NCBI GenBank assembly: GCA_910575725.1
Contig: CAJTFE010000039.1
Coordinates: 1 to 46,903 of the forward strand
Reading direction: 5' to 3'
From: Clostridia bacterium
GTDB lineage: Bacteria; Bacillota; Clostridia; Lachnospirales; Lachnospiraceae
DNA: 46,903 bases
Program-made: the position numbers and the translations under genes
The notes under the pieces: model-generated
What the model was told of the DNA's origin: nothing
Database searches by the model: none
Seen by the model: only the letters and a program-made list of their open reading frames with translations
Shown here: in pieces, positions 31,223 to 38,460 of the stretch
Layout: every line of letters begins with the position of its first letter
How positions within the stretch are numbered: the first letter of the stretch is position 1

Positions 31223-32695
31223 TGTAGACAAAGTGGTGCTGGTAATTATTCCCAGCACCACTTTTCTATAAATACCGGTTGATTCGCAAAGGTTCTATTT
31301 CCATCCGTGCCTTTCCTCTATATAGTGTATATCGGAAACCATGCTGCTCTTTGGCTGTCCCAAAGATCCGTTCTATCGTTTCTTTTCGCAGCTGATAGAT
31401 CTCTTTGTTTCCTATCGTATAACGGATATCTTCTGCCTTTTCCATATATTCTTCCCATACATGCCGGGTAACCATCTTTACATGATCTTTGCTTTCTGTA
31501 CATTGATGTAAGTGGGGGCAGCTGCTGCAGAGTAATCCACAGCTTTTATATTCCCTATAACCATCTCTGTTTGTCGTACTGTACGTCAGGATTTCATTTC
31601 CCGGGCAAATATAACAATCATAATACTCATCATATGCATACTCATACTTCTTAAAGAACCCGTCCTTGGTCATAGGACGTTTATATGGAAAAAGCGGCTG
31701 GATTCCATCTTCTAACAGGCGGTGTGCAATGGCAGGCGTTTTATAACCGGCATCCGCAACAATCATATCCGGTTTAAATCTTTTCATCTTCTCATACAAT
31801 AACGGAAATGTGCGGCTGTCATGTTCATTCCCCGGATGAACCGTATATCCAAGGATCCATCCATGCTTATCACACGCGGTTTCTACTGCATAAGCAAAAA
31901 CGTGTTTATGCTCTCCTTTCCGAAACCATCCGCTTTCTGGGTCGCTGGTGCTGCATTTTTGTGTTTTTGCACCTTCCGGTATTTCTTTTTCCAAATCTTC
32001 CTGGCTGCTTCCGCCTCCTCCGGCCATCGGCGGCTGATGGTTACTTTTATCTTTCAATGGCTTTTTGCCATGCAGTTCCCGGTCTTTTGCGATTTCCTTC
32101 TGTAGTTCTTCTTCATACCATAATGCCTGTTTGCGGGCAACTCTTTTCCGCATCTTTTTACTGTTGGCACAAGCTTTGACATGTGTGGAATCCATAAAAA
32201 TCTGCTCCGTATCCACCAGTTTACATTTCATACAGTCTTCCAGAATTTTTGAAAAAATCTGTTCAAAAAGGTCGGTGTCTTTAAAGCGGCGGGTATAATT
32301 TTTACCAAAAGTTGAAAAATGAGGGACTGGGTCCAGCATATCCAGTCCAAGGAACCATCGGTAAGCAACATTCACTTCGATTTCCCTGATTGTCTGACGC
32401 ATGCTTTTGATCCCATAAAGATACTGAATAAAAGGAATTTTAATTAACATGACGGGATCCATACTTGGACGCCCGTTATCCGGGCAGTATTTTTCTTCCA
32501 CAAGTTCATAGATGAAGTTCCAGTCAATCGCCTTATCTATCAATCGCAGCATATGGTTTTGAGGAACTATATCGAACATCTGCGTGGATACAGGAACGCA
32601 ACAAGCAGAAACCACCGCAAAAACAGCGTGAGAAATCCATTGACAGAGATAGCCGGTAAAAAAACACCGTTAGCAGCCTGCTGACGGTGTCTACA
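31223..32695. mobile_element. IS1182-family insertion sequence
   Basis: 1473 bp bounded by TGTAGACA (31223-31230) and its inverse TGTCTACA (32688-32695). Just inside each end is a strong hairpin: AGTGGTGCTGG...CCCAGCACCACTT on the left, and ACCGTTAGCAG-CCTG-CTGACGGT on the right. These probably insulate the element from outside transcription. It carries one transposase gene. No clear target-site duplication is visible. It separates the DUF5716/5717 cluster from an XRE regulator. Confidence 0.65.
31266..32615 (-). CDS. IS1182-family transposase
   Basis: About 449 residues. The N-terminal DUF772 region (MFDIVPQNHMLRLIDKAIDW, CPDNGRPSMDPVMLIKI, FIQYLYGIKSMRQTIREIEV) is followed by the DDE catalytic domain (IFMDSTHVKACANSKK, MIVADAGYKTPAIAHRL, ETIERIFGTAKEQHGFRYT), typical of IS1182/Transposase_11. 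The frame can only start at a GTG (32615) without a ribosome site, and the C-terminus ends RMEIEPLRINRYL where relatives continue with a block like FACMNLKKLA. It may therefore be slightly eroded at both ends. Catalytic acidic residues are present. Confidence 0.8.
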   Translation of the reverse strand: MVSACCVPVSTQMFDIVPQNHMLRLIDKAIDWNFIYELVEEKYCPDNGRPSMDPVMLIKIPFIQYLYGIKSMRQTIREIEVNVAYRWFLGLDMLDPVPHFSTFGKNYTRRFKDTDLFEQIFSKILEDCMKCKLVDTEQIFMDSTHVKACANSKKMRKRVARKQALWYEEELQKEIAKDRELHGKKPLKDKSNHQPPMAGGGGSSQEDLEKEIPEGAKTQKCSTSDPESGWFRKGEHKHVFAYAVETACDKHGWILGYTVHPGNEHDSRTFPLLYEKMKRFKPDMIVADAGYKTPAIAHRLLEDGIQPLFPYKRPMTKDGFFKKYEYAYDEYYDCYICPGNEILTYSTTNRDGYREYKSCGLLCSSCPHLHQCTESKDHVKMVTRHVWEEYMEKAEDIRYTIGNKEIYQLRKETIERIFGTAKEQHGFRYTLYRGKARMEIEPLRINRYL

Positions 32696-32720
32696 TATAG
32701 AAAAAATCAATGCTATTAAG

Positions 32721-33782
32721 TTACTTTTGTTCAATATCTATTTCCTTTATTAGTTCATGCAATTCTGGACTGTCTTTTAAGAACTCGGTTTCTTCATCTG
32801 TGTTAATTGACTGAATAATAGCTTTTTGAAGTTTTGGTCCAAATGATTTATCAACTTCTTTTGTTTGGATGTGGCGATATAATGGCGATTTGTTAATATC
32901 CCATTTTTTTGTGAGTGATTTTAGCATAGGCAATAGTATCTTCAAAGATTTAACCCTATTTTTTGTAGCGTTATAAAGTTGAAAATGTGCAACATAGGAA
33001 TTGTATTCCCACAAATCAAATAACTGAGCAGCTTGCTTATCAACATCAGCGATATATTTTGCGGCCTCCATTCGTTCTTCTTTAAGTGCAATCTCCATTA
33101 AAGTCATTAACGCTGCGTGAATTTCATTTGTTGCAGATAATAGTTTTTCCTCTATCAGTTTCGCTGCCTTTTCTAAATCTCCTTGTGCAATATATATATT
33201 TGCCTGAGCCTGTTCTCTGTCCACAGGACTTTTCTTGGGGAGTGTATTGAGTATTTCCTGCGCTTGCTCATAATCTTGTTTTCCCATCAATTTAGAAATT
33301 AGACACGCTTGTGCTTGCTCTCTAATAGTCGCATCTTCACTTTGTGCTGCACGATAGTATAAAGATTCAATTTTTTCTCGATACATTTCGTTTGACTTGT
33401 TTTTGCTGCCATGAAGCATCAAGGCACCGTCTAACAGCATTGCTAAATTGCTCACCAGTAAATCGCAAGTAGGATATTCTTTTAACTTTTCAGTGGCAAG
33501 CAAATATCCTGCTTCAAAACCGTTTTTATCCATCGTTTCAGAAACTTCATTCATAAACAGTGCAACTTCTTTTTCTGACAAATCATCTTGAAAAGATAAT
33601 AGCGTATTCAGGTCTGTATCGAGAAGTCGGGCAAGTGCTGGCAATAAAATTATATCGGGATATGAAGTTCCTTTTTCCCACTTATTTACAGCAGGTGCAG
33701 AAACCCCAAGGTAATTCGCAATCTGTTCTTGCGTAAAACCTTTCGCTAAACGTCGCTCACGAATTATTTCATTGATTTTCAT
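32721..33782 (-). CDS. XRE-family regulator with TPR-like C-terminal domain
   Basis: 353 residues. Residues 1-64 are a Cro/C1 helix-turn-helix (INEIIRERRLAKGFTQEQIA, NYLGVSAPAVNKWEKGTSYP). The remaining 290 are helical with TPR-like pairs (REQAQANIYIAQGDLEKAAK-L-I). Such proteins may bind signal peptides or respond to stress on mobile elements. AAAGGAGATAGCATT precedes the ATG. Base composition is more AT-rich than the flanking operons, and it is next to tnpV, so it was probably brought in by transfer. A possible -10, TACAAT, lies at 33822-33827 on this strand. Confidence 0.85.
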   Translation of the reverse strand: MKINEIIRERRLAKGFTQEQIANYLGVSAPAVNKWEKGTSYPDIILLPALARLLDTDLNTLLSFQDDLSEKEVALFMNEVSETMDKNGFEAGYLLATEKLKEYPTCDLLVSNLAMLLDGALMLHGSKNKSNEMYREKIESLYYRAAQSEDATIREQAQACLISKLMGKQDYEQAQEILNTLPKKSPVDREQAQANIYIAQGDLEKAAKLIEEKLLSATNEIHAALMTLMEIALKEERMEAAKYIADVDKQAAQLFDLWEYNSYVAHFQLYNATKNRVKSLKILLPMLKSLTKKWDINKSPLYRHIQTKEVDKSFGPKLQKAIIQSINTDEETEFLKDSPELHELIKEIDIEQK

Positions 33783-33911
33783 AATGCTATCTCCTTTACG
33801 ATTTAACTTTTTCGTACCTTTATTGTAGCATTAATTACTTACATTTTCTATTTATCACTTATTAACTTTCAAGAAGAAATATTAACCGGTAATTAAGTTC
33901 TTATCAAACAA

Positions 33912-33944
33912 GCGGTGTTCCTGTTCCTCAAACAGAAACACCGC
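33912..33944 (-). terminator. terminator after tnpV
   Basis: GCGGTGTTTCTGTT-TGAG-GAACAGGAACACCGC on the minus strand, followed by TTGTTTG; nearly perfect stem. Confidence 0.6.
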
Positions 33945-33951
33945 TATGATT

Positions 33952-34332
33952 TTATTGATAAATAATTTCGCTATTTACAACTTCCATTGCACGGTTGTGA
34001 ATGTTATTCATCAACTGCACCCACAGCATTTGATTTTCTGCTTTGAGCTGTTCTGTCACATTCTCTTTTGCAGCCATTTTCTTAACCAACCGACAAAGTA
34101 TATTTTCGGCTTGTTCGTTGATGTCAGCAAGATAACTGTTCAATTTGCCACTTGTGAGCAGCGAAATATAAACCGCCCGTTTATGTTCCTGCAAGTAGTG
34201 TTTGTGTCGCTGTCCCCATAAGCCAATAGGCTTGTGTTCTTTTTCGGTTGGTAAAGTAAGGCAAGGAATATAATAATCTCCTTGCAGTTCATACCAAAGA
34301 CCGTTGCTTTCATCATAAATATACTTGTCCAT
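33952..34332 (-). CDS. tnpV: transposon-encoded protein TnpV
   Basis: 126 residues. GDYYIPCLTLPTEKEHKPIG-L-WGQRH, AVYISLLTSGKLNSYLADIN and MNNIHNRAMEVVNSEIIY are the conserved blocks of TnpV, first known from Tn4451-type elements. Its role in transposition is unclear. GGAGGATTTTTT lies before the ATG at 34332, ruling out the longer frame from 34371. No serine recombinase (TnpX) or other transposon gene accompanies it, so it is a remnant of a lost element, together with the XRE regulator downstream. Confidence 0.82.
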   Translation of the reverse strand: MDKYIYDESNGLWYELQGDYYIPCLTLPTEKEHKPIGLWGQRHKHYLQEHKRAVYISLLTSGKLNSYLADINEQAENILCRLVKKMAAKENVTEQLKAENQMLWVQLMNNIHNRAMEVVNSEIIYQ

Positions 34333-34516
34333 AAAAAATCCTCCGTTATAATATATTCGCACATATGTCACAGTTCTCCGACTGCCACACTTTGTTATAT
34401 CTTGTTATGTGATTTTCTTGCCCTTAATTTTGCCCTTATAAGCAGTCAGGGAAAGAGTAAACAATTTTCAAAGTGGTTATGTATTGAGATAGGTTTCCAA
34501 AGCCACTCAGATACGC

Positions 34517-34545
34517 TTGAAAAAAAGCAGATGCTTTAGTATAAT
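34517..34545 (+). promoter_or_regulatory. sigma-A promoter of the Rpn-type gene
   Basis: TTGAAA (34517-34522), 17-bp spacer, TATAAT (34540-34545), 60 bp before the start codon. One of the best promoters in the window. Confidence 0.65.
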
Positions 34546-34605
34546 GGAACCATGGCAGAGACAGGAATCTGATAGGATGTGTGCCATTCATGAGAAAGGC
34601 GGTAG

Positions 34606-35613
34606 ATGCCATTGAAAGCAGATACAATCACAAAGGATTATGTTAAAGATGCAGGCGTGTTTGCCGATATTTTTAATTACTATATTTACGGAGGGCGGCA
34701 GGTGATCCTGCCGGAGCAGCTTACAGAGCGTGACTCCACTAAGATCGCGCTGCCATACGGTGCGGACGGCGCAGTGATTCCTGTCCAGAAATTCCGTGAT
34801 GTGCAGAAGTTGTATGCAGCAATGACGGACGGAAAGATTGAATATGTCCTTTATGGAGCAGAGAACCAGGCCGAAATTCATTATGCCATGCCTGTGAAGA
34901 ACAATCTCTATGATGCATTGGAATACGCAGGACAGGTGGAAGAGGCGTCAAAATCGCACAGGAAGGAAAGGAGACGGAAAAAAGAGGAGGGGGAAGCGTC
35001 TGTTGAAGAAAGTAGGAAAACACCAAGTGCAGGTGAATTCTTAAGCGGTTTCTGGGTGGAGGACAGACTGATACCTTCCATTACGGTGACTATATTTTTC
35101 GGTTCGGAAGAGTGGGATGGGCCGTTAAGCCTGTTTGATATGATGGATGTGTCAGACCCGGACGTGCTTGCCTGCATGGACAATTACCATGTGCGGCTGA
35201 TTGCCCCGGCGCAGATGGCGGATGAGGAGATCATGAAATTCCAGTCCAGCCTGCGGGAGGTTATGTTGTTTATCAAGTATTCGAAAGACAAGGAGAACTT
35301 AAGCAGGGTATTGGCGGCCAATGAAAGGCGTTTCCGGGAAGTAGAGCGTAGGGCGGCAGATGTGATCGAAGCAATTACAAATTCAGGCATAAAATATGAT
35401 GAAGAAGACGAGGTGGTTAATGTGTGCCAGGCGATTCAGGAAATGAGGAAAGAATCTGAACGGGATGGAGAACGAAGAGGTGAGTTAAAAAAGGCTCAGG
35501 AAGCAGCTAGAAATTTTTATAATCTTGGAGTTGATGTTGAAAAAATTGCTCAAGGTGTAGGGTACGCTGTAGAAACAATAAAGCAGTGGCTTGGGCTTTC
35601 GAGTGATAATTAG
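34606..35613 (+). CDS. Rpn-family recombination-promoting nuclease/putative transposase (PD-(D/E)XK)
   Basis: 335 residues. The blocks VFADIFNYYIYGGRQVI, VLYGAENQAEIHYAMPVKNN followed by YDALEYAGQV, and IPSITVTIFFGSEEWDGPLS-L-FDMM are those of the Rpn/YhgA-like group common in gut Clostridia. The nuclease core acidic residues lie around Asp88-Glu105. A charged insert (SHRKERRRKKEEGEASVEES) splits the domain, and the C-terminal 60 residues form a coiled stretch ending in a small HTH-like unit (GVDVEKIAQGVGYAVETIKQ). RecA-independent recombination has been shown for E. coli Rpn proteins. GAAAGGCGG precedes the ATG. Monocistronic, own terminator. Confidence 0.8.
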   Translation: MPLKADTITKDYVKDAGVFADIFNYYIYGGRQVILPEQLTERDSTKIALPYGADGAVIPVQKFRDVQKLYAAMTDGKIEYVLYGAENQAEIHYAMPVKNNLYDALEYAGQVEEASKSHRKERRRKKEEGEASVEESRKTPSAGEFLSGFWVEDRLIPSITVTIFFGSEEWDGPLSLFDMMDVSDPDVLACMDNYHVRLIAPAQMADEEIMKFQSSLREVMLFIKYSKDKENLSRVLAANERRFREVERRAADVIEAITNSGIKYDEEDEVVNVCQAIQEMRKESERDGERRGELKKAQEAARNFYNLGVDVEKIAQGVGYAVETIKQWLGLSSDN

Positions 35614-35655
35614 TGTTGGCTTAATGTAGAAATGGAATGATACAATAAGTGGTAG

Positions 35656-35740
35656 ATACAAACTCATCTCTTTTCGTGTGGATTTTTGTTTAGTCGCTTA
35701 AATTATACCGCAAAGAGACTGAGTTTGTATTTTTATTTTT
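35656..35740 (+). terminator. terminator after the Rpn-type gene
   Basis: ATACAAACTCA-T-CTCTTT pairs with AAAGAGA-C-TGAGTTTGTAT across a 40-base loop and is followed by TTTTATTTTT. Confidence 0.65.
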
Positions 35741-35814
35741 AAAAAATCAAAAAGTTGTAAACTGGTGTTAGTACTATAATATTTAAAGCGGAAGGGTAAT
35801 ATGATAATCATTCT

Positions 35815-35916
35815 ATGGAAGAGCAAAACTATAATATGCCAAGGATTCGTTCTAATACCCTTACGGATACTCCATCAATACATGCCTCTTCAGGATGGGT
35901 TGACTTGAACTGTTAA
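35815..35916 (+). CDS. possible 33-residue peptide
   Basis: A short open frame beginning MEEQNYNMPRIRSN, then TLTDTPSIHASSGWVDLNC, rich in Ser/Thr with a terminal cysteine. TACTATAAT occurs about 40 bp upstream but with no proper -35, and the only GGAAGGG lies 19 nt before the ATG, nearer to another ATG at 35801 in a different frame. No processing enzyme or transporter is adjacent. It may be a real small peptide, a decayed gene end or chance. Confidence 0.2.
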   Translation: MEEQNYNMPRIRSNTLTDTPSIHASSGWVDLNC

Positions 35917-35919
35917 AAT

Positions 35920-35955
35920 ATGGAAAAGAGCTATAGGAAGCAGCTCTTTTTCCAT
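35920..35955. terminator. bidirectional terminator between the small ORF region and deoR-type gene
   Basis: ATGGAAAAGAGCT-ATAGGAAGC-AGCTCTTTTTCCAT, perfect apart from one extra T, followed on the plus strand by AGATTATTTTTT. Confidence 0.6.
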
Positions 35956-35975
35956 AGATTATTTTTTCCTGCGAG

Positions 35976-36839
35976 CTATTCCTCACTTAGATCCGGAGCC
36001 ACAATGCAATGAATTCCTTTTGCATTAAATCTCCGGATTTCTTCTTTCGTAATATGCCAGTCCGTAATCACCTGGTAAAGCTTCTGAGGTACATTCACCT
36101 GGATCAGGGAATCATCCCAGAACTTGGAGTAATCCGCCAGCACAAAGCACTGCTTGGCAGAATTTAAGATGGTCTGCTTCAGATCGGCCTCCTGGATATT
36201 CGGTGTAGTGATTCCGTGCTCATAGGAAATATGCTCGATTCCGATAAATACCTTGTCAAAAATCATTTTCCGAATGGTATCGGTGGTAATATAGCCGCTG
36301 GTGGCCCGGGAATCATGGCGGATCTCACCGCCGGCAAAAATAATTCTCAGATCCGGAGTCCCGATAAGCTCCGTGGCATGATCAAAAGCATTGGTCGCAA
36401 TCAGAATATTCTGCTTGGGCTTGTTCCGAAGCAGCTTCACCAGCTCGAAGGTCGTCGTTCCGCTGTCGATATAGATGGTGTTGCCTTCCTCTATATAATC
36501 GTAAGCAGTCTGTGCAATCGCAGCCTTTTCCCTCAGATATTTTGTTTCACGAGTCTGATAAGACATTTCTTTTGCCGTGCCGATTGGCTTGATAGCGCCT
36601 CCCCAGGTTCGCTGGAGGAGGTATTCTTTTTCCAGGGACATCAGCATATTGCGGATAGAGACGCTGGATAAGCCAAGCTGTTCGCTCAGCTCCGATACGC
36701 GGACGCTGCCTTTCTGGTTGAGCTCCGCCAAAATAAAAGCTTTTTTTTCATCGTGCTTTAAACGATGCTGTTTTAAATTACCATTATTTTCATTCATAAT
36801 CATTTTACTAGTGGGTGAAGAAGAAACAGAATATTCCAT
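35976..36839 (-). CDS. DeoR/GlpR-family transcriptional regulator
   Basis: 287 residues. The DeoR helix-turn-helix (KKAFILAELNQKGSVRVSEL, LSSVSIRNMLMSLEKEYLLQ-R-TWGGAI) is followed by the sugar-phosphate sensor domain (IYIDSGTTTFELVKLLRN, ILIATNAFDHATELIG, FAGGEIRHDSRATSGYIT, VFIGIEHISYEHGI). Divergent from the carbohydrate operon starting at 37242, so almost certainly its repressor, released by a phosphorylated intermediate. No strong ribosome site marks the ATG at 36839; an alternative in-frame ATG is at 36797. Operators are proposed at 37013-37192. Confidence 0.88.
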   Translation of the reverse strand: MEYSVSSSPTSKMIMNENNGNLKQHRLKHDEKKAFILAELNQKGSVRVSELSEQLGLSSVSIRNMLMSLEKEYLLQRTWGGAIKPIGTAKEMSYQTRETKYLREKAAIAQTAYDYIEEGNTIYIDSGTTTFELVKLLRNKPKQNILIATNAFDHATELIGTPDLRIIFAGGEIRHDSRATSGYITTDTIRKMIFDKVFIGIEHISYEHGITTPNIQEADLKQTILNSAKQCFVLADYSKFWDDSLIQVNVPQKLYQVITDWHITKEEIRRFNAKGIHCIVAPDLSEE

Positions 36840-36918
36840 ATTTTGTACAGTGACAGGGCGCTGAAGGTGTTTTAAAATAACTTCAACATCCCAAAAACGT
36901 TCTATAAAAGGTAAATCT

Positions 36919-36946
36919 ATTATACCAAAATAAAAATATAAATCAA
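36919..36946 (-). promoter_or_regulatory. sigma-A promoter of the DeoR-family gene
   Basis: Minus strand TTGATT (36946-36941), 16-bp spacer, TATAAT (36924-36919) preceded by TTGG. Confidence 0.6.
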
Positions 36947-37012
36947 GCGAAATTAGGAAAAATTAGGAAAACAGAAAATTTTAATCGGATATACAATTAA
37001 AATCTTTCGAAA

Positions 37013-37192
37013 AATATATCGATTTATGAAAATAAAACAAAAAAACAAGCAAAATAGAAAGAAAATGTCCTGTGAATTGTGAAAATAAAACAAAAATAAA
37101 AAACTATATTGACAGCATATAAGAAAGTTGCTAAAATAAACTTACGAATTCGAAAGAAATAAGCAAAATATCTTTCGAAAAAAGTTACGAAT
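37013..37192. promoter_or_regulatory. candidate DeoR operators (TCTTTCGAAAA repeats)
   Basis: TCTTTCGAAAAA occurs at 37013 and again at 37171, the latter pairing as an inverted repeat with AATTCGAAAGA at 37147-37157. TTACGAAT also occurs twice (37142-37149 and 37185-37192). The first copy lies upstream of the operon promoter and the others just downstream, the arrangement expected for a looping repressor. Confidence 0.5.
37109..37137 (+). promoter_or_regulatory. sigma-A promoter of the carbohydrate operon
   Basis: TTGACA (37109-37114), 17-bp spacer, TAAAAT (37132-37137). The leader of about 95 nt contains the candidate operators. Confidence 0.75.
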
Positions 37193-37241
37193 ATGGCGCG
37201 CAAGTATTCAAAACAAAAAATAAAGTGTGGAGGTATGAGAA

Positions 37242-38381
37242 ATGAAGAAGAGTTTAGCAATTCTTTTAGCAATGGGATTAGTTTTAGGAATGACTGGCTG
37301 TGGATCATCCCAGAAACCTGCAGACAATGAGCCGCCTGCGGAGAGCACAGAACCGTCACAGGAAGCAGAAGCTCCTGCTGACACAGATGCAGAAACAGAA
37401 AAAGAGATAAAAGTCGGCGTAGCTATGAAAACCCAGGACGGTGCTTACTTTACGGCATTAGCAACACATGTGAAGGAATATTGTGAAGCAGAAGGCTGGT
37501 CCGTATCCATTTTAAATGCAGATTCCGACACCTTAAAAGAAGCGGAGAATATGGATACCTTTATTACGCAGGGATATGATTTAATCTTTATGGATCCCTA
37601 CGAAACGGACGGATGTATAGAAGCAATCAACAAAGCCAATGCAGCAGGAATTCCGGTTATCTGTATGGACAACAGCTGCGGCGAAGCAGCAGAAAACGTA
37701 ACTACTGTTTATTCCGATAATCTTCAGAACGGCCGAGAGGTAGGGCTGTGGATAGGAGCCAACAGCTTTGATGCAAGCGAGACCATTTCTTCTGTACTGA
37801 TTGCAGGACAAAAGGGAAATACAGTAGGACAGGAGAGAAGGACAGGCGTTATTTGTGGTGTGATTGAAGCTCGCAGTGGATGTTCAGAGGAAGAAGCCTG
37901 GGAAGCAGCAAAGGCTATGGAAGCAGATCTAATCAATAGCGGAAGCGCAAAGAACGAGGATGCTAACTTCGAGATTCTCGGAATCGGCTGGGGCGACTGG
38001 AATGCAGATGGAGGGTTATCTGCAGCAGAGGATTTGCTGGTTGCAAATAAAAACATTAATTTCCTCTTTGGAGAGAATGACGCAATGGTTATGGGCGCTA
38101 TGACGGCAATTGACAACGCAGGTCTGTCCGAGCAGGTTGTTCTTGCAGCAGCAGCTGACGGACAGAAGGAAGCCTATGAGCTGATTAAAAACGGAACGCC
38201 TTATAAGGCTACCGGTGAGAACAATCCTCAGGTTGTAGCAGAAACAGCGGTAGGCATCGCAAAGGAAATCCTTCTTGAGGGAGCAGATCCTACCGGATAT
38301 GACCAGTATACAACAACACCGGCCAACTGTATTAATCCGGATAATGTGGATGAGTTTTATAATCCAGAAGCGTTGTTCTAG
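37242..38381 (+). CDS. sugar ABC transporter substrate-binding lipoprotein (RbsB-like)
   Basis: 379 residues. Lipoprotein signal with MTGC (Cys20), an acidic Pro/Glu/Ala linker to residue 50, then a type I periplasmic-binding fold (KVGVAMKTQDGAYFTALATH, QGYDLIFMDPYETDGCIEAI, AAGIPVICMDNSC, GWGDWNADGG, FLFGENDAMVMGAMTAID). It captures the substrate outside the cell and delivers it to the RbsA/RbsC-like pair downstream. Family members bind ribose, xylose, galactose, autoinducer-2 or polyols; the ligand cannot be read here. GGAGGT precedes the ATG. A hairpin after the stop probably gives it higher expression than the rest of the operon. Confidence 0.9.
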   Translation: MKKSLAILLAMGLVLGMTGCGSSQKPADNEPPAESTEPSQEAEAPADTDAETEKEIKVGVAMKTQDGAYFTALATHVKEYCEAEGWSVSILNADSDTLKEAENMDTFITQGYDLIFMDPYETDGCIEAINKANAAGIPVICMDNSCGEAAENVTTVYSDNLQNGREVGLWIGANSFDASETISSVLIAGQKGNTVGQERRTGVICGVIEARSGCSEEEAWEAAKAMEADLINSGSAKNEDANFEILGIGWGDWNADGGLSAAEDLLVANKNINFLFGENDAMVMGAMTAIDNAGLSEQVVLAAAADGQKEAYELIKNGTPYKATGENNPQVVAETAVGIAKEILLEGADPTGYDQYTTTPANCINPDNVDEFYNPEALF

Positions 38382-38409
38382 TGTTATTAAAAAAATGAAA
38401 GATTCTTCC

Positions 38410-38440
38410 TTAGTGCCGTCTTTCTGGCGGCACTAATTTT
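38410..38440 (+). terminator. intercistronic hairpin after the binding-protein gene
   Basis: TTAGTGCCG-TCTTTCTGG-CGGCACTAA followed by TTTTAAGG. A partial terminator or 3'-stabiliser, typical between binding-protein and ATPase genes. Confidence 0.55.
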
Positions 38441-38460
38441 AAGGGCCGAGGAGGACAGAT

